64,000 nt of DNA. Source: a virus. This document shows, piece after piece, positions 48,390 to 56,672 of the stretch. The notes under the pieces are model-generated. The model was not told the DNA's origin. It worked only from the letters and a program-made list of their open reading frames with translations, and searched no databases. The translations under genes were made by a program, and so were the position numbers. Positions within the stretch are counted from its first letter, which is position 1, and each line of letters starts with the position of its first letter. The stretch is taken from positions 1 to 64,000 of the IMG/VR virus record IMGVR_UViG_3300021168_000003, one strand, 5' to 3'.

Positions 48390-49301
48390 TTACTTCGTGT
48401 TGGCGAACTTGTCCCAGGCGTCGTCAAACGTCACAGGGTCAGCGGAAGTCACAACTGCCGTTGCTCTGGAAACGACTGGGGCCAGAGAGCGCGCCGCTTG
48501 TTTGGCCGCCTCGGACAGCTCATGTCCTGTGGGCTTCGCTACCGGGGTCTGCGTCGGTGACACTGACGTCCCAGTGGCCTTGCGCCACTCGTCGACTAGC
48601 CATTTGACATCGCCGACTTCTCCCGTGTCTATAACGCCCTTGTACGCGGCGCGCAAGGGGGCTGGGATACTTCGGTCAGTGGCGACCCACTTGGTCACCG
48701 GATCGTAGACAGCGTCGTAGTCAGGGACGGCGCGATGGAGCGTGTCCATGTGGTGATCTTGTTGAACTGTCTGCATATTTTCGATAGCAGGGGCGACGTA
48801 GTCGTTGACCTGGCGCATGATGTAGGCGTTGTTCTGCACTGTCGTGCCGCGCATCGCCAGCTGAAACGCCTTCATAAGGTCAGGGTAGTCCTTCTCAGCG
48901 GCCTGCAGTGTGGCGATCTCCTCGTCAGTGTAGAGACGGGGGGCTGGCTGCGGCTGGCCGCGCGCGGGTGCGGGCGGCGGCGCGCGGCGGTCTAGGACGT
49001 CTGCGAGACGCTCAAGGATGCCAGCTTCGTCCGATCGTACTGAAGCTGCGGGAGTGGCAGGAACAACAACGGGTGCCACGACCGGATCGGTGGACACTGC
49101 ATCGGGATCTGCAACGACCACGGGGTCAGTGGCTCCAGCGTCGGCCACGGCGGGCTCAACGGCAACGGCTGCGGGGGTGGCTGCGACGGTAACATCAGTG
49201 GCTCCAAAATCAGATGGGACCGGCTTCTTGTTGGCGGCCAGGTCACCAAGGTTGTCGAAGAATTTGCCGAAGTCATCTTCGGCGGTGGTTTCCGTGCTCA
49301 T
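48390..49301 (-). CDS. Putative scaffold protein, 303 aa
   Basis: ATG follows AAGGAG. An acidic, Ala/Pro/Val-rich N-terminus is followed by mainly helical sequence (ETLQAAEKDYPDLM-like, AYIMRQVNDYVAPAIENMQ) and an acidic C-terminus. The position between portal and capsid, together with these features, fits a scaffolding protein, without sequence proof. Confidence 0.6.
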   Translation of the reverse strand: MSTETTAEDDFGKFFDNLGDLAANKKPVPSDFGATDVTVAATPAAVAVEPAVADAGATDPVVVADPDAVSTDPVVAPVVVPATPAASVRSDEAGILERLADVLDRRAPPPAPARGQPQPAPRLYTDEEIATLQAAEKDYPDLMKAFQLAMRGTTVQNNAYIMRQVNDYVAPAIENMQTVQQDHHMDTLHRAVPDYDAVYDPVTKWVATDRSIPAPLRAAYKGVIDTGEVGDVKWLVDEWRKATGTSVSPTQTPVAKPTGHELSEAAKQAARSLAPVVSRATAVVTSADPVTFDDAWDKFANTK

Positions 49302-49594
49302 GTGTAAGTCTCCTTTGAGGGCAACGGGGGTGGGTTAACAGTGAGTTCGTGGATCAGCCTGCGCAGGCCTAGCGCCATGCCTCTGAACCCTTGAATGTCA
49401 GTGTCGTCGCAGCTGACTAAAGTTTCCTTGGTCTCTTCATACCTGAGGGCTAGGAGCTGCAGGAGGGCCATTATCGCCGGGCTGCGGTCCCGCTCCCTGC
49501 GGATCACCTCCGCCAAGGCTGCCATCTGGGCCTTGCGGGTTGGCGGTGCCGTCGATTGTGGGTCCTGGGAGTTGTGGCTGGGGGACTGCACCAT
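49298..49594 (-). CDS. Small protein overlapping the portal end, 98 aa
   Basis: ATG 49594 has GAGGAG nine bases upstream; ATG 49525 with AAGG five bases upstream is an alternative. The last ~157 bases of the portal gene are used in another frame. The helix LAEVIRRERDRSPAIMALLQLLALRYEE dominates. The stop overlaps the scaffold start by four bases. Confidence 0.5.
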   Translation of the reverse strand: MVQSPSHNSQDPQSTAPPTRKAQMAALAEVIRRERDRSPAIMALLQLLALRYEETKETLVSCDDTDIQGFRGMALGLRRLIHELTVNPPPLPSKETYT

Positions 49595-51731
49595 GGATCA
49601 TAGCTCCTCTTTCAAGTATGTCGATAAATGCGGAGATAGTTGTCGCGTCGCCGCTGGCAATATTCTTCTGTCCAGCAGCGATGTTCTTGAACCCATCCGT
49701 AAGCAACTTGCGCAACTGCGCCTGGAACATCTGGTCCGTCTGATCGTCCTTCTTCTGGTCGTCCTGATCCTGTGCGGCCTGGCGACGAGCGGCTTCGCTG
49801 TCACTGACCATAATGTCGTCCATGTCGCGCGAGCGCAGGCGATAGTTCAGCAGCTTCTTGCTGTCGACGTAGATCTTCTCTTCCGGCGTCAGTGTCTGAG
49901 CCAGTTGGTCGGCTTGCTCGCCCTTGATCTCTTTCTGGATCAAGCTCGTCGCGCCGCGGGCGATCACGTTATAGTCGCCGTTGTGATCCTTAGTCGGGTT
50001 GAAGACCTTGTTGAAGGCCAGCATCGACTGGATCACTGACTGTGTGAAGCTGTCGTAGCCCCTCACCATGTCCTTGAACGGCAGCGCGGCGTTGCCGCGG
50101 AGCGCGCTTGCGCCGGACGCGGTGCGCATCGGCTCGCTCGGCAGCTCGGACGGGTCCGCGCCGTTGGCCGCGGTGACGAAGGTCTCAGTGTCGGCGAACT
50201 TCATGCCGAGCGTGATGATCTCCGTCAGCTCTTTCATGTGGCTATCGATCTGGACGTTGCGCACGGCCGGCCACTGGGCCGTCACGTCGTTATCATCGCG
50301 ATACCACATACGGTAAGACCGCAGGCTTGTCAGATCCTGGTCCGCGCGCAGGAGCGCGGTGTTGAGCTCCAGGTTCGGGCCGCAGGTCACTGATGCGTTG
50401 TCGAGCAGCATGCGCGTCGCCGCGCTGACCATCATCTGGCTGTCGCGGATGGCGTTCGGCAGGCCGAAACCAATCGGCGAAGTATCGTCCTTATCATACA
50501 GGAACCAATGAAGCATATTCACGTCGACCTTGAGCTTGGCCCACGGATCGAGTTTGCAACAGATGATAAAATCGTCGAGGAACCAGACTTCGGCGTCGAG
50601 TTCGTCGTTCATCTTGTCGTCGTCGACTTCGCAGCCGCACAACTCTAGCATCCGGCCGTCAAGTTTGCCGACCCAAACCTTGACCTCATACTTCTGGTTG
50701 TCAGGCTTCTGGTCGTTGACGTTGGACCGCACGCCCATGACGCGCAGCTCCCACTCATATTCAAGTGGCTTATAGTTGCCAGTCGGATGCGCATCTAGGT
50801 ACGCATCGATCTGGGTCGGGAAGAAGTCCAAGCGCTTCTTCAGCTTGATCAGCCCCGACTTGGATAGAACCTTGCGGAGAAAATAGCCGTCCATGCTACC
50901 GAAGGTCTTGGCCGTCAGGTCTGGGTAAAAATCCCACACGCTCACGAACTCAAACATCGGCTTGTAGGAACTCTTGGCCTTCGGCATCGGGACATCCTGC
51001 CCCTCTTCCATCGACCACTCGACCGTCTTGCACTCGACGGCGAACGGGCCGCGGAGCAGCCCCAGGCCGTACTGAACACCGCTCTGGATGACTTCGCGGT
51101 TCAGGGCGATGTAGTCGTAGCTCTGATCGCCGCCGAGCTCCTCGAGCTGGTCATCGATGACGCAGCTTAGCTTCTCGGCGCGGTCAGTGAGCATCTCGTG
51201 AACCGCAGACATGGCATAGTCGGCGTCAACCGGGCGCGGCTGGATGCCGGCGGCCTGGTCCGCAGCCTGTTGCTCGGCGATCGCCTGCTTGACGTCGCCC
51301 ATCGTGATGTTGGACGGCGGGCCCGGCTTAAGCTCCCAATTCCGCTCATTGCCTGGGAACATCAAATTCATGAGGTGTGAGACGACGGTGATGCACTTGA
51401 CGCGGGTAATCTTGGGGTAGGCTTTGGACCGGTTAGGGTTCATTGCCTGTTCGATTTCTGGGTCGTACACGCCCAAATATTGCCTCTGGTTGCGTAGCCA
51501 CCGCAGCTCAGCGATGCGCCGCTCCATCCTGTACTGGTCCCACAGCGATATGAGGCGGAGCGCCAGCATCGTCAGGTTGGCACCAGAAATCTCTTTGACC
51601 GGCGCGTCAGCGCTCGCGCCAGGTACAGTGACCGACGGCGGTGCGTTCTCGATGATGGCGGGGAGGTTGTCGGCCAAGTCAGTGCTCTCACAGGTCGGCA
51701 GGAGTGTGTTTCGTACCACAGTCAGGGACAC
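49437..51731 (-). CDS. Portal protein, ~764 aa
   Basis: The product has the wing-and-stem pattern of podovirus portals: RSKAYPKITRVKCITVVSHL, LMFPGNERNWELKPG near the start, then ISPIGFGLPNAIRDS-like and NPTKDHNGDYNVIARGATSLI later. The length equals that of the N4-type portal (~760). The start is uncertain: GTG 51731 lies within a promoter-like -10, so a GTG at 51719 or a downstream TTG may be used. Confidence 0.8.
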   Translation of the reverse strand: MSLTVVRNTLLPTCESTDLADNLPAIIENAPPSVTVPGASADAPVKEISGANLTMLALRLISLWDQYRMERRIAELRWLRNQRQYLGVYDPEIEQAMNPNRSKAYPKITRVKCITVVSHLMNLMFPGNERNWELKPGPPSNITMGDVKQAIAEQQAADQAAGIQPRPVDADYAMSAVHEMLTDRAEKLSCVIDDQLEELGGDQSYDYIALNREVIQSGVQYGLGLLRGPFAVECKTVEWSMEEGQDVPMPKAKSSYKPMFEFVSVWDFYPDLTAKTFGSMDGYFLRKVLSKSGLIKLKKRLDFFPTQIDAYLDAHPTGNYKPLEYEWELRVMGVRSNVNDQKPDNQKYEVKVWVGKLDGRMLELCGCEVDDDKMNDELDAEVWFLDDFIICCKLDPWAKLKVDVNMLHWFLYDKDDTSPIGFGLPNAIRDSQMMVSAATRMLLDNASVTCGPNLELNTALLRADQDLTSLRSYRMWYRDDNDVTAQWPAVRNVQIDSHMKELTEIITLGMKFADTETFVTAANGADPSELPSEPMRTASGASALRGNAALPFKDMVRGYDSFTQSVIQSMLAFNKVFNPTKDHNGDYNVIARGATSLIQKEIKGEQADQLAQTLTPEEKIYVDSKKLLNYRLRSRDMDDIMVSDSEAARRQAAQDQDDQKKDDQTDQMFQAQLRKLLTDGFKNIAAGQKNIASGDATTISAFIDILERGAMIHGAVPQPQLPGPTIDGTANPQGPDGSLGGGDPQGAGPQPGDNGPPAAPSPQV

Positions 51732-52215
51732 TGAGATAGGCCTCTACGCGATCGCGTATCAAACGGAGATGCTCGTATCCACCTAGTGCGGTGTTGCAGC
51801 GATGACATAATATCCCACGCACTTTGCCCGTCGAATGGTCGTGGTCAGTGTGCCAATTCCTGCCGGTGGTCGTCGTAGATAGACAAATCGCACACCTACC
51901 TCCCTGTGCCGAAAACAATTTACCCCACTCAACTATAGTAAGGCCGTAAGTTTGTTTTAACTTACAGGCTCGTATCGTTTCAGGGTTACGTGCGGTATAG
52001 GCCCTAGCTTTCGCATTCACCATATCTCGATTACGTACGCGATAGTCTTTGACTTTAGCGTTCACCTCTGCGCGGTTCCGGTCCACATAGTCGGCTCGCC
52101 GCTTGAGATAGCACGGCTTACAGTCCGGGTGATACCTCTCTTTAGCTGTGCCCTTGTGGACACAGTAAAACATATCAAACGACTTCTCATCTTTGCATTT
52201 AGTACAGGTTTTCAT
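51688..52215 (-). CDS. Endonuclease VII-type HNH nuclease, 175 aa
   Basis: ATG 52215 gives the usual family opening MKTCTKCKDEKSFDMFY, whose cysteines bind zinc. The C-terminal domain has YGLTIVEWGKLFSAQGGRCAIC, WHTDHDHSTGKVRGILC and CNTALGG, the endonuclease VII core. It is distinctly AT-richer than its neighbours and sits between terminase and portal, as homing endonucleases often do. It may serve packaging (branch removal) or simply be mobile. Confidence 0.8.
   Translation of the reverse strand: MKTCTKCKDEKSFDMFYCVHKGTAKERYHPDCKPCYLKRRADYVDRNRAEVNAKVKDYRVRNRDMVNAKARAYTARNPETIRACKLKQTYGLTIVEWGKLFSAQGGRCAICLSTTTTGRNWHTDHDHSTGKVRGILCHRCNTALGGYEHLRLIRDRVEAYLSVPDCGTKHTPADL
51733..51762 (-). 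promoter_or_regulatory. Possible portal promoter, TATCTCAGTG
   Basis: Minus strand: TTGATA (51762-51757), 18-bp spacer, TATCTC (51738-51733) directly followed by AGTGTCCCTGAC. The same TATCTCAGTG junction is at 58692. Confidence 0.5.
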
Positions 52216-52219
52216 TCCC

Positions 52220-53782
52220 TCACCGGCCATGATATTCGTTAACGTTATATTTTTCTGGTGTGAACAGCCTCCTGCCGCCAGCCTCCTGGAGCACAACCCC
52301 TTTGTGAAAGAAACGAAGGCCATACCCTCCAGCATCGCCAACGTGGGTCCATTGATTATCTTCTGGGCTTGCACCTTTTATTTCGTCCTTACGGACGTCA
52401 ATACCAAATCGCCAGCCACCTTTTAGCGCTCTAATAAGATTAGGACATTGACCACCGTCAATTTGAAGTTTTTGGCCCCCCTCAACTTGGTTCGTGAGGT
52501 AGTGATCGTAAGCATTGATGCGCAGCGGCATCCTGTTATTCGTCTCGGTCCAAGTACCGTGCGGGTAATATTTCTTGAAAGTCATCCGTACGCGTTTCTC
52601 ATCATTATCGTTGCGGATCATCGACGCAGGATCGAGCGAAAACATCAGGCGCGCGCCTGGAAACCGTTCGGCGACGTACGGCTGGACGCGTTCCTTGATC
52701 AGCCGCTCTGCGCCCATGCCTCGCTGTACGAGTTCGCCTAGGATGTTGACGCGGCCGTTCCACGCTTGCTGCATGAAGACGAAGGCAGAGCCCCCAAGAC
52801 CGGGGTCAGTGCCAACCACTAGGGTCTTACGCCGGTCGAACGGTAATGGAGTCAGCGAGACATGCTTGTCCGCGTAAAACGTGCCGATGACAGGCGTTCC
52901 TGCAGCTGAAAAGCCCCATTCGGCGTCGATATATTGCTTGACCCAGCCCAACGATTTGCCTTTGGCAAGGTTGGTGTAGTAGGAGCGTTTGCCTGGCAGG
53001 TTCTCTAGGTTCTCCGCGTCCTTCGAAAAGCCTGATGGCTGGATATAATACCACGCGTTATTGACGTGCGTGACGTTGCCATCTTCGTCGGTCTTAGTCG
53101 CGGTGTCCTTAGCGAAGCCTAATAGCCTTTGGCAGGCTTCTTGAGCCGCATCATCGTGCGGGAACGTGACCGGGATGCACCCTACGCGCTCGCCAGTCTC
53201 GTTATCGACTGTGCTGTGCAAGTAATCATACCACCAAAGGTCTTCTGTACCTGGGTTAGACTGTCCCCACATCCCCCAGTTGGTGACTGCGACGCCGCCG
53301 GGGGGCTTGTAGCGGCCGAGACGGCCTGACAGACCCTCCACGATCGCCTTAGGCACCTCGCGGAACTCGTCGATGATGGCGAAGGTGACCTCGAGGCCGA
53401 GCACGCGGACCACGTCGGCTGGGGTATCAAGAGGCCTGAAGAGGACTTCGCAGCAGACGTCACCGAAGCGCAGGGTGAACCGCTTGTCTGAGGCGTGCCA
53501 CTCGCCGAACTCGCCGTCCTTGAACCAGTAATTCCAGCTAACCAACGTGCTGTCGGTGAGCTGTGGGTTGGTGTTACGGACGACGACGGCGCGGGTGTAG
53601 CGAATGCCGTCTGGCGACGGCTCCTGCATGGACGCCATGTAGCATAGCTTGAAGAATGCCGCGGTGGTCTTCGCGGAACCGAAGGGGCCGACGATCCAGT
53701 CGTAGAAGAGCTCACCCTTGAGGTGGCGCTTCATGAAGGCTTTGGCTATGGGAGGGGGTGTGTAGTCGATTACTGAAGGCAT
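52220..53782 (-). CDS. terL: Terminase large subunit
   Basis: ATG 53782 is chosen for the GGAAGG six bases upstream. The ATPase shows IVGPFGSAKTTAAF (Walker A-like, ~30) and VTFAIIDEFRE (Walker B and catalytic Glu, ~135). The nuclease domain shows TDPGLGGSAFVF and FSLDPASM. It powers DNA packaging with the portal. Confidence 0.9.
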   Translation of the reverse strand: MPSVIDYTPPPIAKAFMKRHLKGELFYDWIVGPFGSAKTTAAFFKLCYMASMQEPSPDGIRYTRAVVVRNTNPQLTDSTLVSWNYWFKDGEFGEWHASDKRFTLRFGDVCCEVLFRPLDTPADVVRVLGLEVTFAIIDEFREVPKAIVEGLSGRLGRYKPPGGVAVTNWGMWGQSNPGTEDLWWYDYLHSTVDNETGERVGCIPVTFPHDDAAQEACQRLLGFAKDTATKTDEDGNVTHVNNAWYYIQPSGFSKDAENLENLPGKRSYYTNLAKGKSLGWVKQYIDAEWGFSAAGTPVIGTFYADKHVSLTPLPFDRRKTLVVGTDPGLGGSAFVFMQQAWNGRVNILGELVQRGMGAERLIKERVQPYVAERFPGARLMFSLDPASMIRNDNDEKRVRMTFKKYYPHGTWTETNNRMPLRINAYDHYLTNQVEGGQKLQIDGGQCPNLIRALKGGWRFGIDVRKDEIKGASPEDNQWTHVGDAGGYGLRFFHKGVVLQEAGGRRLFTPEKYNVNEYHGR

Positions 53783-53982
53783 ATCAAGCCTTCCGGGATG
53801 ATCTGCCACCCATACTTACGCCCAGGCGCACCAGGTGGTGCGTAGGTCCACACCAGGATGTGACCGGCTGGCAACACTGGCAGACCACTGGCCTTCGCTC
53901 CGAACTCAGACAGGAGCGGGCGCGCGCCGAGGAACCGGGCGACGTCTTCCGAGCATCGGATCATGACAGGGAGAAGGGTCAC
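53770..53982 (-). CDS. Small hypothetical protein, 70 aa
   Basis: GTG 53982 overlaps the previous stop (GTGA), and an in-frame GTG at 53988 also exists. The end overlaps the terminase start. The product has SEDVARFLGARPLL and a hydrophobic HILVWTYAPPG stretch. An exact CACTGACA lies on its start. Unknown role. Confidence 0.55.
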   Translation of the reverse strand: MTLLPVMIRCSEDVARFLGARPLLSEFGAKASGLPVLPAGHILVWTYAPPGAPGRKYGWQIIPEGLICLQ

Positions 53983-54227
53983 TGACACACATCCAGATAA
54001 TCGAGGATCGCCTTCGTGGGGTCGATCTGATCGTCTGTGTGATCACCTAGTGCTAACTCACCCTCCATCCGCACCAGCGCTCGCTGCATGTGTTTGATGC
54101 TGTGCTCAGCACACGAGATCGCACCTTGCAGATGCTTGATGGCCTTGCGGCGGTTATACTGCGACGGGTTAGGCTCCCCGCTATCAGGGGTGGGGTCATC
54201 TGGCCCTGGCCGGAGTTTGTAGCTCAT
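53979..54227 (-). CDS. Small hypothetical protein, 82 aa
   Basis: The product has a polar start and helical rest (KAIKHLQGAISCAEHSIKHMQRALVRMEGELALG). It is chained by short overlaps to both neighbours. No family is recognised. Confidence 0.6.
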   Translation of the reverse strand: MSYKLRPGPDDPTPDSGEPNPSQYNRRKAIKHLQGAISCAEHSIKHMQRALVRMEGELALGDHTDDQIDPTKAILDYLDVCQ

Positions 54228-54427
54228 ACGTCAGCATCTGGTTTGAAACGTAGGCCACGGTCGTCGAGGATGATGTCGACGTGGCGACCGTCAGGTGCGT
54301 GCCAAGCCACGAACTCGATGAAGCGGAGGAACAAGTCCCACGCCTCGTCGCGGAAGATCGTGATGTCATCACACTCGCAGAGCTGATCCCTCAGTTCGGG
54401 GGTGACTACGGCTGTGGCGATGCCCAT
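54224..54427 (-). CDS. Small hypothetical protein, 67 aa
   Basis: ATG 54427 overlaps the stop of the protease gene (TGATG). The product is acidic with two cysteines (QLCECDD) and a helix with aromatic residues (AWDLFLRFIEFVAWH). Unknown. Confidence 0.6.
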   Translation of the reverse strand: MGIATAVVTPELRDQLCECDDITIFRDEAWDLFLRFIEFVAWHAPDGRHVDIILDDRGLRFKPDADV

Positions 54428-55065
54428 CAGAAGTGGTGGCCGGAACGGCACGCCTCTTGGCCGGAGACCATGAAATTCACTGCGCCACGGGCTTGCTTGT
54501 TCGTGGACTCAGTGATGATACCGAGGATGCGCCCATAGGCGTCGTAGACCGGCCCACCGGAGTTGCCTGGGGTGATCACGGCGCTGATCGGCACCTCATC
54601 GGCGTCGTCGGTCGTGCGTCCGACACCCGCGACCACGCCAGTGGTGTGGACGAACGTGAACCCGTAGGGGTTGCCGACGACCTCGATCGGCTCACCGATC
54701 TGTGGGGCGCGACAGGACAGTGTAGCACTCTGCGCGTTGATCTCACCAGTCAGGTGGTAGGCTGCGATGTCGGCCGTCGGTGACTGCCACTCCAAAAATG
54801 CGTCGATCGCCGGGCCCGGCTTGCCGTGCTGATCCAGTACGACCCGGGCGTTTTTGAACTCGTCGCCGGTGCAGTGCTTCGCCGTCAGGACCGTACCGTG
54901 GCCGATGTAGACGCCGCTGCAAATTCCGGGGGAGCCGTCCTCGGTCGTCAAAAGGATCTCAACGTCCGAGGAGGGTAGGCGACTGTTGACGTGCCTGTCA
55001 ACGAAGGCCCCTCCTAGAAGTGTGCCTGCCAATAGAGTGGCTAGGATACCAACAACCCTGCTCAT
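54427..55065 (-). CDS. Exported trypsin-like serine protease, 212 aa
   Basis: An N-terminal hydrophobic signal or anchor (VVGILATLLAGTLLGGAFV) is followed by a chymotrypsin-fold protease. The triad is visible: His64 in LTAKHC, Asp99 in TADIAAY and Ser169 in TPGNSGGP. Cysteines at 49, 65 and 118 could form a disulfide. Exported proteases are unusual in tailed phages. It may act in the periplasm of a lysogen or during lysis. Confidence 0.82.
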   Translation of the reverse strand: MSRVVGILATLLAGTLLGGAFVDRHVNSRLPSSDVEILLTTEDGSPGICSGVYIGHGTVLTAKHCTGDEFKNARVVLDQHGKPGPAIDAFLEWQSPTADIAAYHLTGEINAQSATLSCRAPQIGEPIEVVGNPYGFTFVHTTGVVAGVGRTTDDADEVPISAVITPGNSGGPVYDAYGRILGIITESTNKQARGAVNFMVSGQEACRSGHHF

Positions 55066-55074
55066 TTAAGTCAC

Positions 55075-55257
55075 TCACTTCTTCGGTGGTACCATGCCTT
55101 TACCGGGCTTGGCGGCGGGAAACTTCTTGCCTTCAGCTTTGTCCGCGGACACGAACTCCTGACCCACTGACTGTGGGATGCCCACTTTCTTGGCAAACGC
55201 TGGATTGTGTTTCACAGCCTGCATCAGATGCTCCTGGGCTGGTGACTTGTCCGGCAT
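55075..55257 (-). CDS. Small protein ending in GKGMVPPKK, 60 aa
   Basis: ATG 55257 has GGGAG seven bases upstream. The product is basic, with MPDKSPAQEHLMQAVKHNP and the C-terminus PAAKPGKGMVPPKK. The same GMxPPK motif appears in the 20107, 42808 and 36863 products, suggesting a shared binding partner. Confidence 0.6.
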   Translation of the reverse strand: MPDKSPAQEHLMQAVKHNPAFAKKVGIPQSVGQEFVSADKAEGKKFPAAKPGKGMVPPKK

Positions 55258-55363
55258 TGCAAAGCTCCCACCAACCAATGCCCACCATGGCCCACACGAA
55301 ACACCAGAGAAGCCAGGCGACCAGCAGCGACTGGCTCTGGAGCATCTTCTCCTGGTCCGTCAA
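55133..55363 (-). CDS. Small membrane protein overlapping 55075, 76 aa
   Basis: TTG 55363 overlaps the previous stop (TTGA). Residues ~8-35 are one membrane helix (LLVAWLLWCFVWAMVGIGWW). The second half is low-complexity, coinciding with the 55075 gene in another frame, and is probably dispensable. The hydrophobic first half argues for a real gene. Confidence 0.45.
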   Translation of the reverse strand: MTDQEKMLQSQSLLVAWLLWCFVWAMVGIGWWELCNAGQVTSPGASDAGCETQSSVCQESGHPTVSGSGVRVRGQS

Positions 55364-55455
55364 AGCAGCGACTTCTCGATCTGGACGAGTACGACAAGCA
55401 TCAGTCCAACGCCGACACAGATGCCGGCGAGGAAGTAGGCGGCGTGCGCTATCAC
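55360..55455 (-). CDS. 31-residue membrane peptide
   Basis: GTG 55455 overlaps the 55452 gene stop (GTGA), and its TGA overlaps the next TTG (TTGA). The peptide is a single membrane helix (AAYFLAGICVGVGLMLVVLV) with a charged IEKS end. It exactly fills the gap between neighbours. Confidence 0.5.
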   Translation of the reverse strand: MIAHAAYFLAGICVGVGLMLVVLVQIEKSLL

Positions 55456-55712
55456 AACTTCTTCTCGATGGCGGCGATCGCCGCGAGAGCCTCGGCTCCT
55501 AGGCCCTTAGCCGCGGACGCACCGATCTTGGCTGCGTCGACCATGGCCTGCTGCTCAACTGGTGCAGCCTGGGCCTTAAGCTCGGCGACCGTGTGCGGCA
55601 GAGCGACCCTGGCTCGCGCGAGGAGGTACCTGCCGATGCACCCGCCGCTAACAAACGCGATGGCGTGCGTGCCAACAGTGCTGGTGAGCAGCGAGAAAAT
55701 GAACGAGAGCAT
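55452..55712 (-). CDS. Small membrane-anchored helical protein, 86 aa
   Basis: ATG 55712 has GGAGA upstream. A short N-terminal hydrophobic segment (MLSFIFSLLTSTVGTHAIAF) is followed by an Ala-rich helix (VDAAKIGASAAKGLGAEALAAIAAIE). Its promoter lies at 55744. Topology resembles small lysis or exclusion proteins, without further evidence. Confidence 0.6.
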   Translation of the reverse strand: MLSFIFSLLTSTVGTHAIAFVSGGCIGRYLLARARVALPHTVAELKAQAAPVEQQAMVDAAKIGASAAKGLGAEALAAIAAIEKKL

Positions 55713-55743
55713 GCGAGTTCTCCAGTCAGTGAAGACCTGACCC

Positions 55744-55772
55744 CATATAGCGCAGAGGTCAGTGTCCTGCAA
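55744..55772 (-). promoter_or_regulatory. Promoter with GACACTGACC in the spacer, reading left
   Basis: Minus strand: TTGCAG (55772-55767), 17-bp spacer starting GACACTGACC, TATATG (55749-55744). It has the same arrangement as the promoter at 32469. Confidence 0.7.
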
Positions 55773-55775
55773 GGG

Positions 55776-55961
55776 TCAATAGTCCAAGATCTCCAGCCCA
55801 AGAGCCAGCATCTTGTCCTTGGTCGCGGCGTTGAACGATGTCACTGACGCGAGAGCCTTGGACCAATCGGAGAAGGTCACGCAGACGACGCCCCTGAACG
55901 TGGTGACGCGGACCAGCCGGTCCTCATCTCGCTCGGCCTCCGACCGTTCGATCTTGATCAC
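55776..55961 (-). CDS. Small hypothetical protein, 61 aa
   Basis: GTG 55961 overlaps the previous stop (GTGA). The product is mixed-charge, with RVTTFRGVVCVTFSDW and a helical end. Unknown. Confidence 0.55.
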   Translation of the reverse strand: MIKIERSEAERDEDRLVRVTTFRGVVCVTFSDWSKALASVTSFNAATKDKMLALGLEILDY

Positions 55962-56071
55962 ACGAAACCCCAGAATTGCTGAACCAGTAGGCCACAGTAG
56001 ATGGCGTAGTCGGACGGTGTGAGCCAGACGACAGTGTCGTTGGGCAGCGTGATCGGGTAGTAGCCGATCAT
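55958..56071 (-). CDS. Small protein, 37 aa
   Basis: ATG 56071 is preceded by AAAGGACACTGAA, so the CACTGA motif lies between the ribosome site and the start. The product is MIGYYPITLPNDTVVWLTPS and a short aromatic end. It overlaps the next gene by four bases. Confidence 0.5.
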   Translation of the reverse strand: MIGYYPITLPNDTVVWLTPSDYAIYCGLLVQQFWGFV

Positions 56072-56094
56072 TTCAGTGTCCTTTCGTGAAAATC

Positions 56095-56133
56095 GGGGGC
56101 CGGGGCTGCGCGAAGCACGTGTACCCGACCCCC
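56095..56133 (-). terminator. GC-rich hairpin terminator, reading left
   Basis: GGGGGTCGGG and CCCCGGCCCCC (minus strand) form a stem followed by GATTTTC. A smaller palindrome, CTGACC-GGC-GGTCAG, lies just upstream at 56141-56155. Confidence 0.6.
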
Positions 56134-56198
56134 TAAAACCCTGACCGGCGGTCAGAACTCCCGTATTGGAAAGAACTCGCGGAGTTGCCGCGGCGGGT

Positions 56199-56348
56199 TT
56201 ATTGCAGTGTCGCCCCTGTGATCTGGCGCTCTAGCAGCGCCATCCTGGCCTCGGCGTCCTGGGTCAGCGACCAAATCAAGAACTCGACGACGGGGCTGGA
56301 CGGTGGCAGCGGCAGAGGCAGCTCCATCTGCTCGGGCTCATCGGTCAC
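56199..56348 (-). CDS. Small protein, 49 aa
   Basis: GTG 56348 overlaps the previous stop (GTGA). The product has a Pro/Leu-rich start (ELPLPLPPSSP) and a helical end (DAEARMALLERQ). Unknown. Confidence 0.5.
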   Translation of the reverse strand: MTDEPEQMELPLPLPPSSPVVEFLIWSLTQDAEARMALLERQITGATLQ

Positions 56349-56482
56349 TTGCGGCCTCCCTTGCCCATCTTGCCAGCCTTGCTGAGACGCTGGGCCTCGG
56401 CCTGCTGCGCCGCTGCCTTACCCTTGGGCTTCCAGGCTTGGATCAGTTTGCGCCGCTTGGCGCGGGTCTGTGCGACGCTCAT
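56345..56482 (-). CDS. Small very basic protein, 45 aa
   Basis: ATG 56482. The product is Lys/Arg/Gln-rich (TRAKRRKLIQAWKPKGKAA, KAGKMGKGGRK) and may bind nucleic acid. It is chained by a four-base overlap to the next gene. Confidence 0.5.
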   Translation of the reverse strand: MSVAQTRAKRRKLIQAWKPKGKAAAQQAEAQRLSKAGKMGKGGRK

Positions 56483-56483
56483 G

Positions 56484-56672
56484 TCAATCCTCCAGAAAGC
56501 CGTGGCGGGTGCCTGTCATGCCGTGGAAGTCAGTGTGGTCGCCGGGCGGCGTCGGGATGAGGGAGAGCTGGTGGCGGATCTCGCGCAGCATCTCCTTGCT
56601 GACCGGGATGGGCCAGGCCTCCGGCGCGCTGTCGATGGCGAGCATGTTGTCGATCATTGGGATCAGGTTCAT
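56484..56672 (-). CDS. Small hypothetical protein, 62 aa
   Basis: ATG 56672 overlaps the previous stop (ATGA). The helix SKEMLREIRHQLSLI is its main feature. Unknown. Confidence 0.55.
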   Translation of the reverse strand: MNLIPMIDNMLAIDSAPEAWPIPVSKEMLREIRHQLSLIPTPPGDHTDFHGMTGTRHGFLED

